Part shown: in pieces, positions 45,548-57,916 of the stretch
Layout of the letters: every line of letters starts with the position of its first letter
How positions within the stretch are numbered: the first letter of the stretch is position 1
Origin: Talinum fruticosum
Taxonomy: Eukaryota > Streptophyta > Magnoliopsida > Caryophyllales > Talinaceae
Reading direction: 5' to 3'
DNA length: 64,000 bases
Assembly (NCBI GenBank): GCA_021018815.1
Contig: JAITYX010000086.1
Location: 1,178,001 to 1,242,000 of the forward strand
Made by a program: the position numbers and the translations under genes
The notes under the pieces: model-generated
Told to the model about the DNA's origin: nothing
Databases searched by the model: none
Seen by the model: the letters and a program-made list of their open reading frames with translations, nothing else

Positions 45548-48500
45548 CTTCCTTTGGACTTATCTTCAATGTATATGCCCTCTTGATGGTCACCCCTTAA
45601 ATACAATTCTTCAAAATTGGCATCCTCATTTTCCATAGGAATTCCCAAGAAGAAGGGTAGGTCTCCTCAACAAACTCGCACACATCTTCACCATCCCCAC
45701 CAAGCAACCTGCCTCTTCCCTTGCGAATAATAGACCACTTATCGTTGGTCGGGTCGTCAACGTAGAACACTTGTCTTGCTTGGGACGCCATAAGAATTGA
45801 TCCCTTTTAGGCCCTTTTCTTCGAGATCGACCATTGTGAATCCCATCTCATCAACTCGAACACCATTGTTATTGTCAACCCATTTGTACCGTAAAACGGG
45901 CTCACGGAAGTCGGCGTAGTCTAGCTCCCATATCTCCTCAATGACTCCGTAATATGACATTTTAGCTACTACAGGATTTTTATCCTTGGAGTTGGAAACA
46001 TGAAGTGCATAAGCCTCCAATGTGACCCCATTAGTTTACACGGTGCTCCTATTGTCCCGACTCTTTGTGTAGAAAGAGTATCCATTGATGTCATACCCAA
46101 GGTAAGATATGACTTCCAACTGCGGCCCTCTAGCCAAGCTTACTAATGTTTGCGAGATATGTTCTCGTGATTCTTCTAATTGGCTAGTGATGACTCTATC
46201 TCCGAACCGGTTGATAAATGTGTGATTATTATGGGTCAATACCCACGTCTCGGCTTTTCCTCGCATTGTCTCCTTATGAGGGATTTGTGCTCATCAATGA
46301 ACGGGCTGCACTTCATCGTTGTTTTGTAGAATATAAAGATGTTCTTGATCCCTCATATCCCGACCGATTGTTATAACCGTCGACCCTAGTTTCCCCGCCC
46401 ACCGATCTTTTGCAATACAAACAACTTTTATTTGGGGGTAGTATTCATAGTAGAACTCAACACACTCCTCGGCTGTGTGTGCCTCAACAATGCATGCTTT
46501 CAGTCGGTACCGATTTCTAACATATCCTTTGAGAATTTTCATAAATCGTTCAAAAGGGTACATCCATCGGTAAAAACCAGACCATAGAATCTCACTTCTC
46601 TCACCAAATGGACAACTAGGTGCGCCATGATATAAAAAAAGAAGGTGGGAAGTACATCTCAAGTTGGCACAATGTAACGATCACGCCGAGCTGAAGATCA
46701 TCCAATTTCTCCAAATGAACGACTTTGCTCCATATGGCATTGAAGAAGAAGCAAAGTCTTGTGATCGATTGTCCGACATGTTTGGGCATCCCAGCTCGGA
46801 TAACAACCGATAGTATTTGTTGCATCAAAGCATGACAACGGTGAGATTTAAGATCGATTAATCTATAATCGGACATCAAAACGTGTTTACCGATGTTTCA
46901 AGAATATCCCTGTGGCACTTTGAGTTTCTTCAAGGTCTCACACAAATGTTGTTTTTCCCTTCTACTCAATGTGTAAGACAGCGGAGGCAAATATGTTTTT
47001 CTCCCCTCTTGTTGTGGTGCTAATTCCTCCCGTATTCCCATTTCACACATATCGAGTCATGCTTTCTCTCTGTTCTTGGTCTTCCTCGGTATGTTCAAAA
47101 GAGTACCAACGAGACTTTCACATATGTTTTTCTCTATATGCATTACATCAAGACTATGTCTCCCATACAACTCTTTTCAATATGGAAGATCAAAAAATAT
47201 TGATCTCTTTTTTCACACACCATTTTCGGATTGATGTCGGTATGGCTTGCCGCACTCCACATCAAGATCCTTCACTTGGTCATATATTTGATGTCCTGTT
47301 AATGGAGTTGGAGTAGAATCCATCTCGGTTTTACCATTAAAAGCCTTCTTTTTCTTACGATATTGATGAAAAAGGGAAGAAACTTTCGATGTCCGAGATA
47401 GGCCATCTTTTTTTTTGTGCTTAAGTCGATAGGAGCAAGTACCCTCTCGCACAAATGGGACATGCCTTATGGCCTTTGACGATGTATCCGGACAAGTTTC
47501 CGTATGCGGGAAGTCATTGATTGCGGTGAAGATCATAGCTCGCAATGTAAATTTCTCTTCACGGTATGCATTATAAACCTAAAAACCTTCATCCCACAAC
47601 AACTTGATATCTTCAAACAAAATGCGCCAAGTGCACATCTATATATTTTCCTGGTTGTTTATGCCTATAAATGAGCATTGACAACATAATGTACTTGCGC
47701 TTCATACACAACAATGATGATAGGTTGTAGATAACCAAAACCACAGGTCAACTGTTATGCTTACTACCGAGGTCACAATGGGGGTTTATTTCATCCGTAC
47801 AAAGACCCAAACGTAAATTTCATGCTTCCCTACCAAATTTCAAGAACAATGAATCAATCTTCTTCCATTAAGGAGAATCGACGAGGTGACGTAGCTTGTC
47901 ATTACGGACTCTTCCGTCCGCATCTCACGTCAAATTCTTGGCATCGGTTGCACTTGAAAACAAGCGCTTAAACCTTGGTATTATTGACAAGTACTCGTAA
48001 CACCTTTGCGGGAGGTCCCTCAACACTCTCTCCATTGATGTTTCTCATTTTGTATCGAGGTACACCACATTTAGGACATTCGTGTCTATGTGCATGTTCT
48101 TTTCGGTACAATATGAAATCATTAGGGAAGACATGTATCTTCTTATACCCCATGCCCATAGGACACAACATCCTCTTCACCTTATATGTACGACTAGAAA
48201 TGACATTGCCTTATAGGAGTATATCTTTGAGCATACTCAACAAGTCCGTTAAACTTTTGTCGCTCTAGCCATTAGCCGTTTTCAAGTTCATCAACCTCAA
48301 CACAACCGGTAAACAGGTATATTTATCACACCCGGGTAAGGAGACTTCTCCAAATCAGCTAACAATTGCCCCAATACATGTGGTTGATCGACTAATTCAC
48401 GTTCTACTCCACGAACTAGATTTTTAGATCGATCTTATAATTCTATACTCGCTGGCTTCATTTTCATCATATCCTTCATCTTCTCGTATGCTATTATTCA

Positions 48501-48730
48501 CGAGACTCCTCTTTCTTATGCCATACCCACACTTTATAAGTTGTGCAAAACCCATGCCAATATATGTGACCTTTTACAAACTTAGGGGTGATCTTGAGGA
48601 GTTCAAACACCTTGAACAAGGACAAAATATGGACTGTTCTCTCGAATTTGGTTGCATGTTCGATGGCAATTTTTAGAAAGTTTTTAACACCATCACGATA
48701 TTCTACACTCCTCCTATCACTATAAACCAA
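45548..48730 (-). pseudogene. CACTA-1 TNP2-like transposase
   Basis: DDE-type transposase of a CACTA element, read leftward. N-terminal transposase-associated domain at 48730-48494 (MVYSDRRSVEYRDGVKNFLK). Transposase_21 follows: 'MGYKKIHVFPNDFILYRKE' with CPKCG near 48100, 'GLCTDEINPH' near 47800 (expected catalytic Asp) and 'SLDVMHIEKN' near 47130-47155 (second catalytic Asp). DUF4218: 'ITRLCFFFNAIWSK' near 46760 and 'MYPFERFMKILKGYVRNRYR' near 46530. DUF4216: 'LEVISYLGYDINGYSF' near 46090 and 'VFYVDDPTNDKW' near 45765. About ten frameshifts and stops occur, and the extreme C terminus is separated by Copia-4. Confidence 0.88.
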
Positions 48731-49245
48731 CGCTCGATCTATACCTTACCCATAAATACAAGAAGCAATTCACCACATATAGTTCGAGAAATACATACTT
48801 ATGCACAAATAATATGACATGAGCCTAAGATCCTTCTATAGAAACCCATTCAAGAATAATATGACCCTAGACCATGTAGAAAAATTTTATCATACATTTG
48901 ATAAAATTCTGGCAGCATTTTCCCTTAGTCCTTCAAGTACAACATACGAAAACGAAGTGGCTAACGTGTATATCCTTACTTAATTGTACGTAACATAAGT
49001 CAAGATACACACATCAAACCCATCATCATCATAATTGCACCCGAAGAAAAAGAGGGGAAATGAGCACCGTAATATCTTGTCAAATTTACGATAAGATTAT
49101 AATAGCCACACAACCTATAATCATATTATTCTCAAACTATCCAACATGGACAATTCAAAAACCTATACATAACAAGCTAATATCCTAAGCGCTATACGCA
49201 CATTTATGCACGTACCGCAACTTAGGATAACTTGTTATTATAGAA
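48731..49245. other. CACTA-1 non-coding 5' region, truncated
   Basis: AT-rich sequence upstream of the transposase start. No TIR is reached before the Tat/Ogre-like LTR begins near 49246; the boundary is set only by where similarity to 57340 starts. Confidence 0.5.
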
Positions 49246-49314
49246 CCACGGTCGGGATCGACCGAGCTGCCCCATGAATGTTGGGTCTCTTTTTTAATGA
49301 ATGATTTTGAAGAT

Positions 49315-50909
49315 TGAAGGTTTGCTCGGGAGAGTCTCGAGTCACCCTAAAGGGGGTGAATAGGGTGATGAAGGATTTTCGTTGAAAAATAAACTCTTTT
49401 GTCAAAGGAGAGACAGAAACGGATTTTGAGTCTAAAACGTGGTCGAAAAGTATGAACTCGGAATTGTAATAAAGAGTAAGGAAGCGGATTAAGCTGAAGC
49501 TTTGAGATTGTCCGAGTCTAGAATGAACTCGGAAAGTAAAGACATAGAGATTACGTGGAAACCCTCCCGGGGCAGAAAACCACGGACCGTGCTAATCCAA
49601 GCACGAAGTCAAATCCACTATTTTGAGTCCACAAAATACAGTAGACTAACCGAACCCGAGTTGCTCCCTTAAACAACTCTTTACAAGTTTTCCTAGACTC
49701 GAAATTCCCTTATCTCGATCTAGCACTTCCTAGCTGAGATAACCCTTACAGCTAGGGACAACTAAGCTGAGTTAACCCTTACAGCTCAGTCAAGGGATCT
49801 TACTTAGAGAGTAAGAAAGTGTTTGTAACTAAGTACAAGACCTTACAACTCGAATATAATGAATTACAGAGTAGGTGTTGTAAGTAGAAGATTGAGAATG
49901 AATACAATGACTTTGCTCAAGTACGTGCATTAACAATAGGTTCGGCAATCTTCAAGTCTTGTGAGTTGGCTTCCTTTTATAGATGACCAAGCAGCATAGC
50001 CGTTATCTCCAACTTCGACGGAAATCCTTTGTGACCGTTGTTAAGAACTTTCTAAGTCACTCGGAAAGTATCCGTTGTGATATGAACATTGGGCAACGGT
50101 TCTTAACTTTCTTAGAAGTCCCAAAACCACTCGGCGGTGTCTTGAAGGAAAAGGTGAAAACCACCGTTAAGCTTGGCGTTTTAGTTTTCCAGAGTTGGAA
50201 ACAGACAGCCACTGCAAGGTCGAGAGAAGGGGAAAAGCCATGTCTCGCTGGTGATTTGACGTTTTGAAGCCGGTTACTTTTGTATTTCAAAAAGTGTATC
50301 CTCGTTTGAATAACCTACAAAAGTAAATCAATTTTGGTTCTCAAAGTATAAAATACTTTGGTCCAAGATTAGACACAGATAATAATATAATTAAGATAAT
50401 TAAGCAACTAATTATCTCGAGTCGAAAAGGAATAGAATATTCCGAGTCTAATATCCATGAAACTCAAAATTCCATCCGAGTTAGTCTAAGCGAGAATCAA
50501 GTTATACAACGAATATTAGAGTGAAACAAACTTGATCTAGACTAAGCATGGTTCAGACTAGAAGCGCCGACTACAACAGAATAGGACTATAACATGAAGT
50601 CGGACTCGAGTGCGGTTAAGCGAAATACTAGTCAATTCAACATGCGATATATTTAAGTGATGAGGGACTCGGAACCGAGTGAGACAACGTGAGTACATAT
50701 CTGTTTTCCGAGTCACTTAGAGACAAGAAAAAGTACATGAAGTGAATGCCATATCTCTTAGAGAAGATACCATATCATTTAGAAAAGTTTCTAAGGTGCA
50801 GAGAATGCCTTGGAATCAAAACCTTATAAGTGAGAAGTTCTTATACCTGATTCCTTCGATAGAACTCGTAAAAGTGTGGAGCGAGTGTGGAGTAGTGTCC
50901 GAGTCTTCA
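49315..50909 (-). mobile_element. Copia-family solo LTR in the Tat/Ogre-like LTR
   Basis: Runs from TGAAGGTTTGCTCGG to CCGAGTCTTCA, 1595 bases, reversed. Flanked by AAGAT on both sides, a perfect five-base duplication, and the host sequence matches the uninterrupted copy at 57395-57410. Carries the U3 hairpin (50342-50360), the dyad near 50052-50064 and a reversed TATA box (49974-49981). Its body is very similar to the Copia-4 LTRs. Confidence 0.95.
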
Positions 50910-52115
50910 AAGATGGTTTTGGAAGTTTATTAAAAGATGGGGATGAACCTTTTATTAAGATTTCCAATTTTTTTGATCCGATATAAATATATTAAGTAAA
51001 ATTGAATGTAGTTTTATTAATCATTTTATTTTAAAAATTATTTTTGAGAAGTCCTGGGATATTATTTCACAACTAAAAAATAAAAAAATTAGGTTAATTA
51101 GATTTTTCTGTGAGGCTTTAGGGCCAAATTGATGTGAAAACATTGGCTTGGACCGAAGCCTAACCCACTAACCGTACGACACCGGCGAGAGTCGGCACCA
51201 TGCGGTGGGTGGCGGCGGCCGAGGGCCATGGCGGAGATGGTCATCCTCGGCCTCCGGCCTGGCTGGAAAATCCAAAAGACCCATTTTTTTATTTTTAGTA
51301 AGAAATAACCGAGAGCTAGATTAGGATAGCTAAATCCAGAAAAGGGAGTCGCCAGTTAGTTTTTAGGAATGAAAAACTAACAAAAAACAAATAAAAATAC
51401 TCTTCCAATCTTAGTATGGAAAAACTAAGCTTGGAAGACAATAAAAATGACTTTATTAGTATAGAACCGAGAATTGGATTCGAGGGCAAGGGTACGAAAC
51501 GTAGGGATAAGCCCTTCTATTCCGCCCGTCAAACAACGACTTTTACTAGTTTGAGTAGTGAATTTAAATAACATAGTAAACACAAGCACACAACATGATA
51601 CAATATGAAATTAAAAGCAACTAAAACATGCTAAAAGAAAATAATAAAGCATATATGAAAAGCGATAAAGAAAGCGAGTAAAGAAAGAAAATGAAAGCGA
51701 AAAGAAATGAAAGCGAGAAACTAAAAAGATTACATCGGGTGTGGAGAAATTAAAAACGATAAAACTTTCTCCACAATACTGAAAGCGATAAAAGCACGAA
51801 AGAAATAAACCTTAAGAAGTCGAAAAAGTGAATCTAGTGCCCTCGAGGTTGTCTCAGTTGCTAATCTGGATCCGGAACAGGATCTTTTAAGCGTGATAGT
51901 GGTAACATGATAGGGTTTTTATGTGTTTTTTAAGAGATAAGTGGAAATACGTGTGTAACCGATAGGTTATTAGGATATGAATGTAGTAGAGAAGGGACGA
52001 TTAGTTAAAAAGAGACCAAGAGATCGGAATAATTGAATATTCGGTAGCTCTTAATCCGACTTCACGACAGGAAGCATAGGAAGAAGCCATGGTGAAAATG
52101 AGAGCCTAAGCTCTC

Positions 52116-52123
52116 TATTTATA
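52116..52123 (-). promoter_or_regulatory. TATA box of the Tat/Ogre-like LTR
   Basis: TATTTATA reads CCTATAAATAGAGAG on the minus strand, a strong plant TATA context at the expected place between the tandem-repeat U3 and the region shared with the other LTR. Confidence 0.6.
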
Positions 52124-52929
52124 GGCAAAGTTTATGTCACAAAATGACCTAGGGTTAAGATTTAATCGCCAGTCCGGAAATAAGGAAAAACCAGATGAAA
52201 AATCACAAAAAGCTGGATCGGGGAACGAGGATTGAATCGAATCCCAAGATCCACTCCGCGGTGTGCGGCGTCGGCCTCGGGACAAAATCATTTGAAAATC
52301 TTGGTTTTCATACTTTAACCGAACATTGGAGCAAAACACAACGCTTTGGCGAATTGGCCTTAAAGCATAGCGTAGGCCTTGTACAGGCGTCGTTTGATGA
52401 AGTTTAACTTCCGTGTCTCGGTTGGTTGCTTGAGTGAAGGAGTGAAATGATATGTTTTTTCCCAAAATAGCAATGACTAGCACCGACCTTAGCAGCTTTC
52501 CAAAAATGTAAAGTTTCTATTTTTGATAGGTTTCTATTTTTGGCGGGTTTAATTTTTGGTACGGGGTTGGGTTTCCTGGTTGGGAACCTGACCCGGGCTT
52601 AGCTTAGTCGAAAGAAAATAGGTTTGTGGGCTAGCCTAAAGCAAAGAAGGTTGCTTTTTATGATCCTAATGGGTTTTTGTGGTTTACTAGCTTCCATCAC
52701 ACCAATCGGACACCGATCGCGATGCAAATCCACAAACAGGACTAGGATTTCATCATCGGGCCAATAAATAAATAAAATAGAAAAGGGATGACACTTTTTA
52801 GGCGCCTACGAGTTAGCCTCCACTTTGACAGAGTCCGAAAGACGATGGTCAAAGTAGATACTAAACGGTACTTACTGTTTAGCTAGCGCCACTTCGGATG
52901 CCGATTTGAATTACTCGCGTTTAGAATTA

Positions 52930-53950
52930 GTTGTATTTTGACTTGAAGCTCGGATTTATGTGCCTAAACTTTACCATGTGCTTAGTCCGAAGCTTTGCGA
53001 GGAGCTTCAACTTGACTCGGGTAGCAAAGTTTGAAGTTCAACAGGGTGTCTTAACTTGACCACTTCTTGGATTTAAAGTTCGGCTAGGTATCCCGAGCTT
53101 GGCTCGATCAATGTCCCGATGCTCGCATAAGGGGCCTAAACTTGACCACGTACTTGGTCTAAAGCTTGACTAAAATGTTCCGCACTAACGGTTTTGTTAG
53201 CTAATAATCGAATGTAAATAGCTTCAAGTGTTACTCGAAGATGATTTGTAACCATATCACATTTCAAATGTGCTTCCTTAACTTAGCAATGGGGAGGTCC
53301 CGAAGTCTTGGCGTTGTGTCCGAACCTTGACCACCGTTAGGCCCGAAGTTCGATGGAGATATGTCTAAACCTTGACCACGATTGGGCCCGAAATTCGATG
53401 GAGGGATGTCCGAACCTTGACCATGGCTGGGCCCGAAGCTCGGTGGGGGTTGTCCGAACCTTGGCTAGCTGTTGGGTATGAGACTCGATTGAGGCGTATT
53501 TGAACCTTGACCACTCCCGGGTATGAGACTCGATTGAGGTGTGTCCGAACGTTGACCATTGTTAGGTCCGAAGCTCGACGAAGATGACGTCCGAACCTTG
53601 ACCACTCCTAGGTCCGAGACTCAACTCGGGGTGTCTTAACCTTGACCGTTGTCGGGTTTGAAGCTCGATGGGGTCGTCCGAACCTTGACCGCTGCTGGGC
53701 CCGAAGCTTGACGAAAGGATGTCTAAACCTTGACCACTGTTAGGCCCGAAGGACAACAAAGATGACATCCGAACCTTAACCGCTCCCGGGTCCGAGACTC
53801 GATTGGGGTGTGTCCGAACCTTGACCATTGTTAGCCTTGAAGCTTGAGGGGGTTGTCCGAACCTTGACCGTTGTTGGGCCCGAAGCTTGACTAGGGTGTG
53901 TAAACTTGACCACTGTTAAGTCCGAAGCTTGACTTCTATCCACTTTCGAC
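52930..53950. repeat. Tandem array of a roughly 46-bp unit in the U3 region
   Basis: About 14 clear and several degraded copies of a unit containing 'ccgaaccttgaccac', 'ttgggcccgaagctcga' and 'ggtgtgtc'. Clearest at 53320-53900, degraded to the left. Open frames across it simply translate the repeat. Confidence 0.85.
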
Positions 53951-54100
53951 GGAATAGGGACGGATGAAATTAACTTACTTTTGATGTTTAATGAGGTTAT
54001 GTGCCCCATTCTAACTTTGAGCTTTTAGTTTGTGTTCTAATAGCTCCTTTGTTTGGGTCTTCTCTTGAGTATTCTTGGAGTTGTATGATCTTTTCAATCA

Positions 54101-54669
54101 TGAGCCCCCATATTCTTCTTGGGTGCTTGTGTCTAGCTCATCTCAAATGCTTGGAGAGTTGATGAGCTTTGATATTTTTGGTTGAATTTCTTTGAAGGTG
54201 GTAACGTCGATGACCTTCTTGATGTTGACTTGATGGATGATGCTTGATTGAATAATTTTTGTAGGGTGTTTTGTTATTAATTTTTGTGTTTTTAGGAGTT
54301 TAACTCATGCAAAGGAGATGAATGCAAGACTTTATTCTAAGATCAAATGTATTCTTTTATTAAGATGATGCAAAAAATTCCAAAAGACAAAGATAAAATT
54401 GCACTTTTAGCCCCCACTCCCAAAAGTAGAGCCTCAAGAAAAGCGGGTCATCGTACTTCAATGTACTACAGACTGAATGGCGAGATCTGGACTTGATTGT
54501 TTGGTGTTGGATCAGAATGGCATACTTCCCGATCGACTTCTAGTCCTTCATAGTTCAAAAAGGAAGTACTGATTTGGTTTTTTTTTTTTTGGAAATAGGA
54601 AAAGCAAATAGACATAGAATAAATATAAAAGAGAAATCCGCACTTTATTTGCATCCTTGATGAGCGATG
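54101..54669. other. Region between LTR and gag of the Tat/Ogre-like element
   Basis: Contains a reversed polypurine-like tract at 54101-54111 and another purine-rich word at about 54409-54425 (minus strand 'gggagtgggggct'). No coding domain is seen where pol would be expected. Confidence 0.55.
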
Positions 54670-55490
54670 GGCTCATTGGATGATGTTCTAGGTGGTTGAA
54701 GCTTGCTCCTCTTCTATAAGCATGTCAGCATCTCTGAGTGTTTTCAAATCAATGATAGGTAAGAACTTCAGTGCCGATGATATGCATGTTTCGGGTTCTT
54801 GATGATAAGTCTAACTCTGATCCTTTTTAGAGGGTCGATCCGCCATGTGGGTGGCCTTCGCCCTCTAGCGAGTGAGGAAGTCGGTGAAGTACTCGTCTCC
54901 TTGCTTAATCAACTCTAGGTCCCAAAGAGTAATTGATAGATCGAGTATTGTAAGAGTATTGGTGTAAGAACTCCCGACAAAGATCCTTCCAGCTTGTGAC
55001 CTTATGTGAGTCAATAGCATTGTACCACTTCATAACGTCTTTGTCAAATGTCCACGGGAAGATGATATGGTATGTGTCCTCCATTACATTATTCAAATTC
55101 ATTGCCCTTATAAAGTACCTCACATGGTGATGAGGGTTCTTAGTCTTGTGGAATTTGATGTCGGGCATAGTGAATTTTAGAGGCGGTTTACCTTTGGGGA
55201 TTGAAGTGAATCCTTAGGCTAGATAGTAGTTATTGAACATTGATAACTACCGTAAAATCTTCTCTATTTGATCTAAGAATGGATAAGACTAAGGTTTGGG
55301 TTGAGGTTCAAGGCAAGATTCTCCTTTTTTTTTATTTCTTCTCCAGCTCTTTAAGTATGAGATCGAGGGTTTTTGCTATTGACTCAATCTTCTTATCCCG
55401 AGCCTCAATCTTAGCTTCTATTTGTGCAATAGACTCCTTGAATAAGGTCATGATGGGGGTTTCTTCTGACTTGTTGGCCATTTTTGGAGG
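54670..55490 (-). pseudogene. gag: Tat/Ogre-like gag
   Basis: Starts near 55482 at MANKSEETPIMTLFKESIAQ, followed by a predicted coiled coil (KIEARDKKIESIAKTLDLIL). The Retrotrans_gag domain at 55168-54905 reads 'NPHHHVRYFIRAMNLNNVME', 'IIFPWTFDKDVMKWYNAID' and 'SWKDLCREFLHQYSYNT', highly characteristic of Tat/Ogre Gag. It continues past a frame change as 'YFTDFLTR', 'RAKATHMADRPSKKDQS' and 'LKTLRDADMLIEEEQA' down to about 54680. A few stops. Coding sequence ends here; protease and later domains are missing. Confidence 0.85.
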
Positions 55491-55839
55491 AAGGTTGTGC
55501 TTTGTCCGCGAGTGACGTATCGGGGTTACAAGTAGAGGTGTCGGACGTATTGTTATGGTACGTGTCTGTTTTGACTGTACCGGTGTTAAAGTAGACTTCT
55601 TATTTTCTAACCATTTCGTGCTAGGATTCCCTATCCTGCATCCCAAAAGAGTGGGTGCTCGGGATTAACTCGTGGAAAAATTTCTAGGGAGATGGGGCTT
55701 AAGTGCTTAACCCGGGAACGACTAATCCTTAGAGAAAAGAAAATGATATGGTCTTTATTTGGATGCACGTAAAGAATGCAAATTGACCAAAGTGAAATGC
55801 AATGATGCAAATGGGATCCCTTAGATTGGGATGAATTTG
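55491..55839. other. Leader of the Tat/Ogre-like element
   Basis: A reading frame extends upstream of the probable gag start to 55646, but its composition does not support coding. The rest is leader sequence. Confidence 0.5.
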
Positions 55840-56790
55840 ATTTGGCTAGTGCAAACAAAGACTCTTCTGATTTGAGATAAATTTTAATTTGGCTAATGCA
55901 AATAAAAGCATCACCTATTTTGAGATGAATTTAAATTTTGGCTAACGCAAACAAAGACTCACCTATTTTAGGATGAATTTAATTTTGGCTAATGTGAAAA
56001 TGAAATGAATGGACTCACCTTAATGAAGATGATTTTTAATTTTGGCTAATGCAAAATGGACTCACCTAATTTGATATGAATTTGACTTTTGCTAAATGCA
56101 AATGGAAGACTCTCCTAATTAGAGATGAATTCAATTTTCGCTAATGCAAAAATAAAATGAATGAACTCACCTTAAATAAGATGATTTTTTATTTGACTAA
56201 TGCACGAAAGGACTCACCTAATTGAGATCAATTTAATATTTGGCTAATGAAATGAAATGAATGGACTCATCTATTTGATATGAATTTTAAAATTTTGCTA
56301 ATGTAAATAAAAGATTCTCCTATTTTGAGATGAATTTAAAATTTGGCTAATGCAAAAACGAACTCACCTATTTGAGATGAATTTTAAAATTTGGCTAATG
56401 CAAAATGGACTCACCTAATTTGAGTTGAAATTTATTTTGTGATGAATTTAAAATTTGGCTAATGCAAATGCACTCACCTATTTGAGATGAATTCAAAATT
56501 TGGCTAATGTAAAAATGGACTCACCTATTTCGGATGAATTTGAAATTTGGCTAATGCAAAAATAAAATGGATGGACTCACCTTAATTGAGATTATTATAA
56601 TTTTGGCTAATGCAAAAATAAAATGAATGGATTCACCTTAATTGAGATGATTTTAATTTTGGCTAATGTAAAAATAAAATGAACGAACTCACCTTAATTG
56701 AGATGATTTTAATTTTGGCTAATGCAAAATAAAATGAATGAACTCACCTTAATTGAGATTATTTTAATTTTAGCTAAAATGCAAAAATGG
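55840..56790. repeat. Tandem array in the leader of the Tat/Ogre-like element
   Basis: About 19 head-to-tail copies of a variable 45-66-bp unit with 'ttggctaatgcaaa', 'ggactcacct' and 'tgagatgaattt'. Unit length varies mainly by the insertion of 'aataaaatgaa'. Lies between the 5' LTR and gag. Confidence 0.9.
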
Positions 56791-57339
56791 ACAGACTCAA
56801 AAAGGTCCATTATTTTATTTTATTTTTGCACCTATGCAAGGATTATTTAGCACTCGCTCACCAATCCCTAAAGGCTCACAAGTAGATGATTAAATCTAAA
56901 AACAACCATACTCATCCAAGCATCCAAATGAAGAGACAAGGGACCACTTAACAACCAAGGGTCTATGGTCAAAAGAGGGTTAAATCTAGGTAGGATACAT
57001 GGTGTCTAATAGTCCAAGAATTTAGTCCTCCGCGGGGTGCACGGCAGAAATAGCACTGAATCCTTGGTGCCTCTCGGTAAGTCAAGAGCGCGTGCTATAA
57101 GGGAAGAGGTACCGCCTACGTTGATAATGAAGCCCGGTTGGGTTCGTCCGGACACGGTTAGAGCCTCCTCCAAAAATGGTTCTTAAAGGGTAAAGCCTAA
57201 TGATCCAACAGACATAAAATTAAACTATGTTCAAGGTTGCCTAAATCGGGGATCCCTAATGTAAATACATTACGAAAAGTCACAACTCAAACTTTAAAGT
57301 TTCGCCCTCTTAATAAGTGATTATCCCTAGTGGCCACAG
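56791..57339. other. Leader adjoining the Tat/Ogre-like 5' LTR
   Basis: No coding signal. A possible reversed PBS is at about 57318-57336, reading 'tggccactagggata' on the minus strand, like a degraded TGGNGACTC-CACTGGGGA-type site; this is tentative. Confidence 0.45.
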
Positions 57340-57916
57340 CATGGATCGACCCAGACTTCCCCACGAATATCGGGTCTCTTTTTTAAAGAATGATTTTGAA
57401 GATGGTTTTGGAAGTTTATTAAAAGATGGGGATAAACTTTTTCTTAAGATTTTCGATTTTTATGATCTAATTTAAAATAAATTAAGTAAAACTGAATGGC
57501 GGCTTTATTAATCATTTTGTTTTAGAAATTATTACGAGAAGTCCAGGGATATTATTTCACAACTGAAAAATAAAAACAAATTAGGTTAATTAGGTTCTAC
57601 CATGAGGCTTTATGGCCAAACCGATGTGAAAGCGCCGGCTTTACGACCAAACAATTAAGTAAGCCTCACATGGTGACCGTCCGACGCCGGCGAGAGCCAG
57701 CATCGTACGGTGGGCGGTGTCGGCCATGCGCCATGCCCGAGATGGTCAGCCTCGGCCTCTATGCTGGCTGGCAAATCCAGAAAACCCTTTTTTTTATTTG
57801 TAGTTAGAAATAACCGAGAGCCGATTAAGAGAAATAAATTAGAAAGGGAGTCACCAATCAATTTTTAGAAATGAAAAACTAACAAAAACAAATAAGAAAT
57901 ACTCTTCCAATCTTAG
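57340..57916 (-). repeat. Tat/Ogre-like 5' LTR, truncated
   Basis: Matches 49251-49314 plus 50910-51430, including 'gggtctctttttta', 'ggaagtttattaaaagat' and the GC-rich block at 57665-57770. It shows the uninterrupted target of the solo LTR ('gattttgaagatggttttgg'). Cut at 57916 by a copia LTR. Confidence 0.85.

Larger units (their letters stand above)
32841..49245 (-). mobile_element. CACTA-1 transposon (right end missing), host of Copia-4
   Basis: The left terminal inverted repeat starts CACTACTACA at 32841, preceded by TTC, the expected three-base target site. Subterminal hairpins follow (32972-33234), then non-coding sequence with a long foldback, Copia-4 inserted at 34615-45547, and a TNP2-like transposase on the minus strand. 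The right TIR (TGTAGTAGTG) is not found. The element is cut at about 49245 by a Tat/Ogre-like LTR. Without Copia-4, the visible part is about 5.5 kb. Confidence 0.82.
50910..54100 (-). repeat. Tat/Ogre-like 3' LTR, main part
   Basis: After the solo LTR the LTR continues. 50910-51430 matches 57405-57916, including a GC-rich 'gacgccggcgagag'-type block at 51180-51260. The U3 part holds a tandem array (52930-53950). Its right edge is tentatively at 54100, where 'tcaatca' (LTR start TGATTGA on the minus strand) meets TGAGCCCCCAT, a reversed polypurine tract. A minus ORF at 52483-52115 is not supported as a gene. Confidence 0.6.
49246..57916 (-). mobile_element. Tat/Ogre-like Ty3/gypsy element, internally deleted
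   Basis: A long direct repeat (about 49251-49314 continued at 50910-51430, and about 57340-57916) brackets a Tat/Ogre-type gag on the minus strand, so these are its LTRs. The left copy is the 3' LTR and is about 3.3 kb without its inserted solo LTR; the right copy is the 5' LTR, cut at 57916. No protease, RT or integrase is recognisable between gag and the 3' LTR, so it is a non-autonomous deletion derivative. Exact outer ends are uncertain. Confidence 0.75.

Noticed and set aside
52115..52483. 122-residue minus-strand frame
   Set aside because: Overlaps the TATA box and transcription start region of the Tat/Ogre-like LTR; no homology recognised.
53365..53828. Minus-strand frames with repeated 'VKVRT' peptides
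   Set aside because: They only translate the 46-bp tandem repeat; no start context or domain.
55840..56790. Repeat array that superficially resembles CRISPR spacing
   Set aside because: Units are variable, there are no distinct spacers of constant length, and it lies inside a plant retrotransposon leader.
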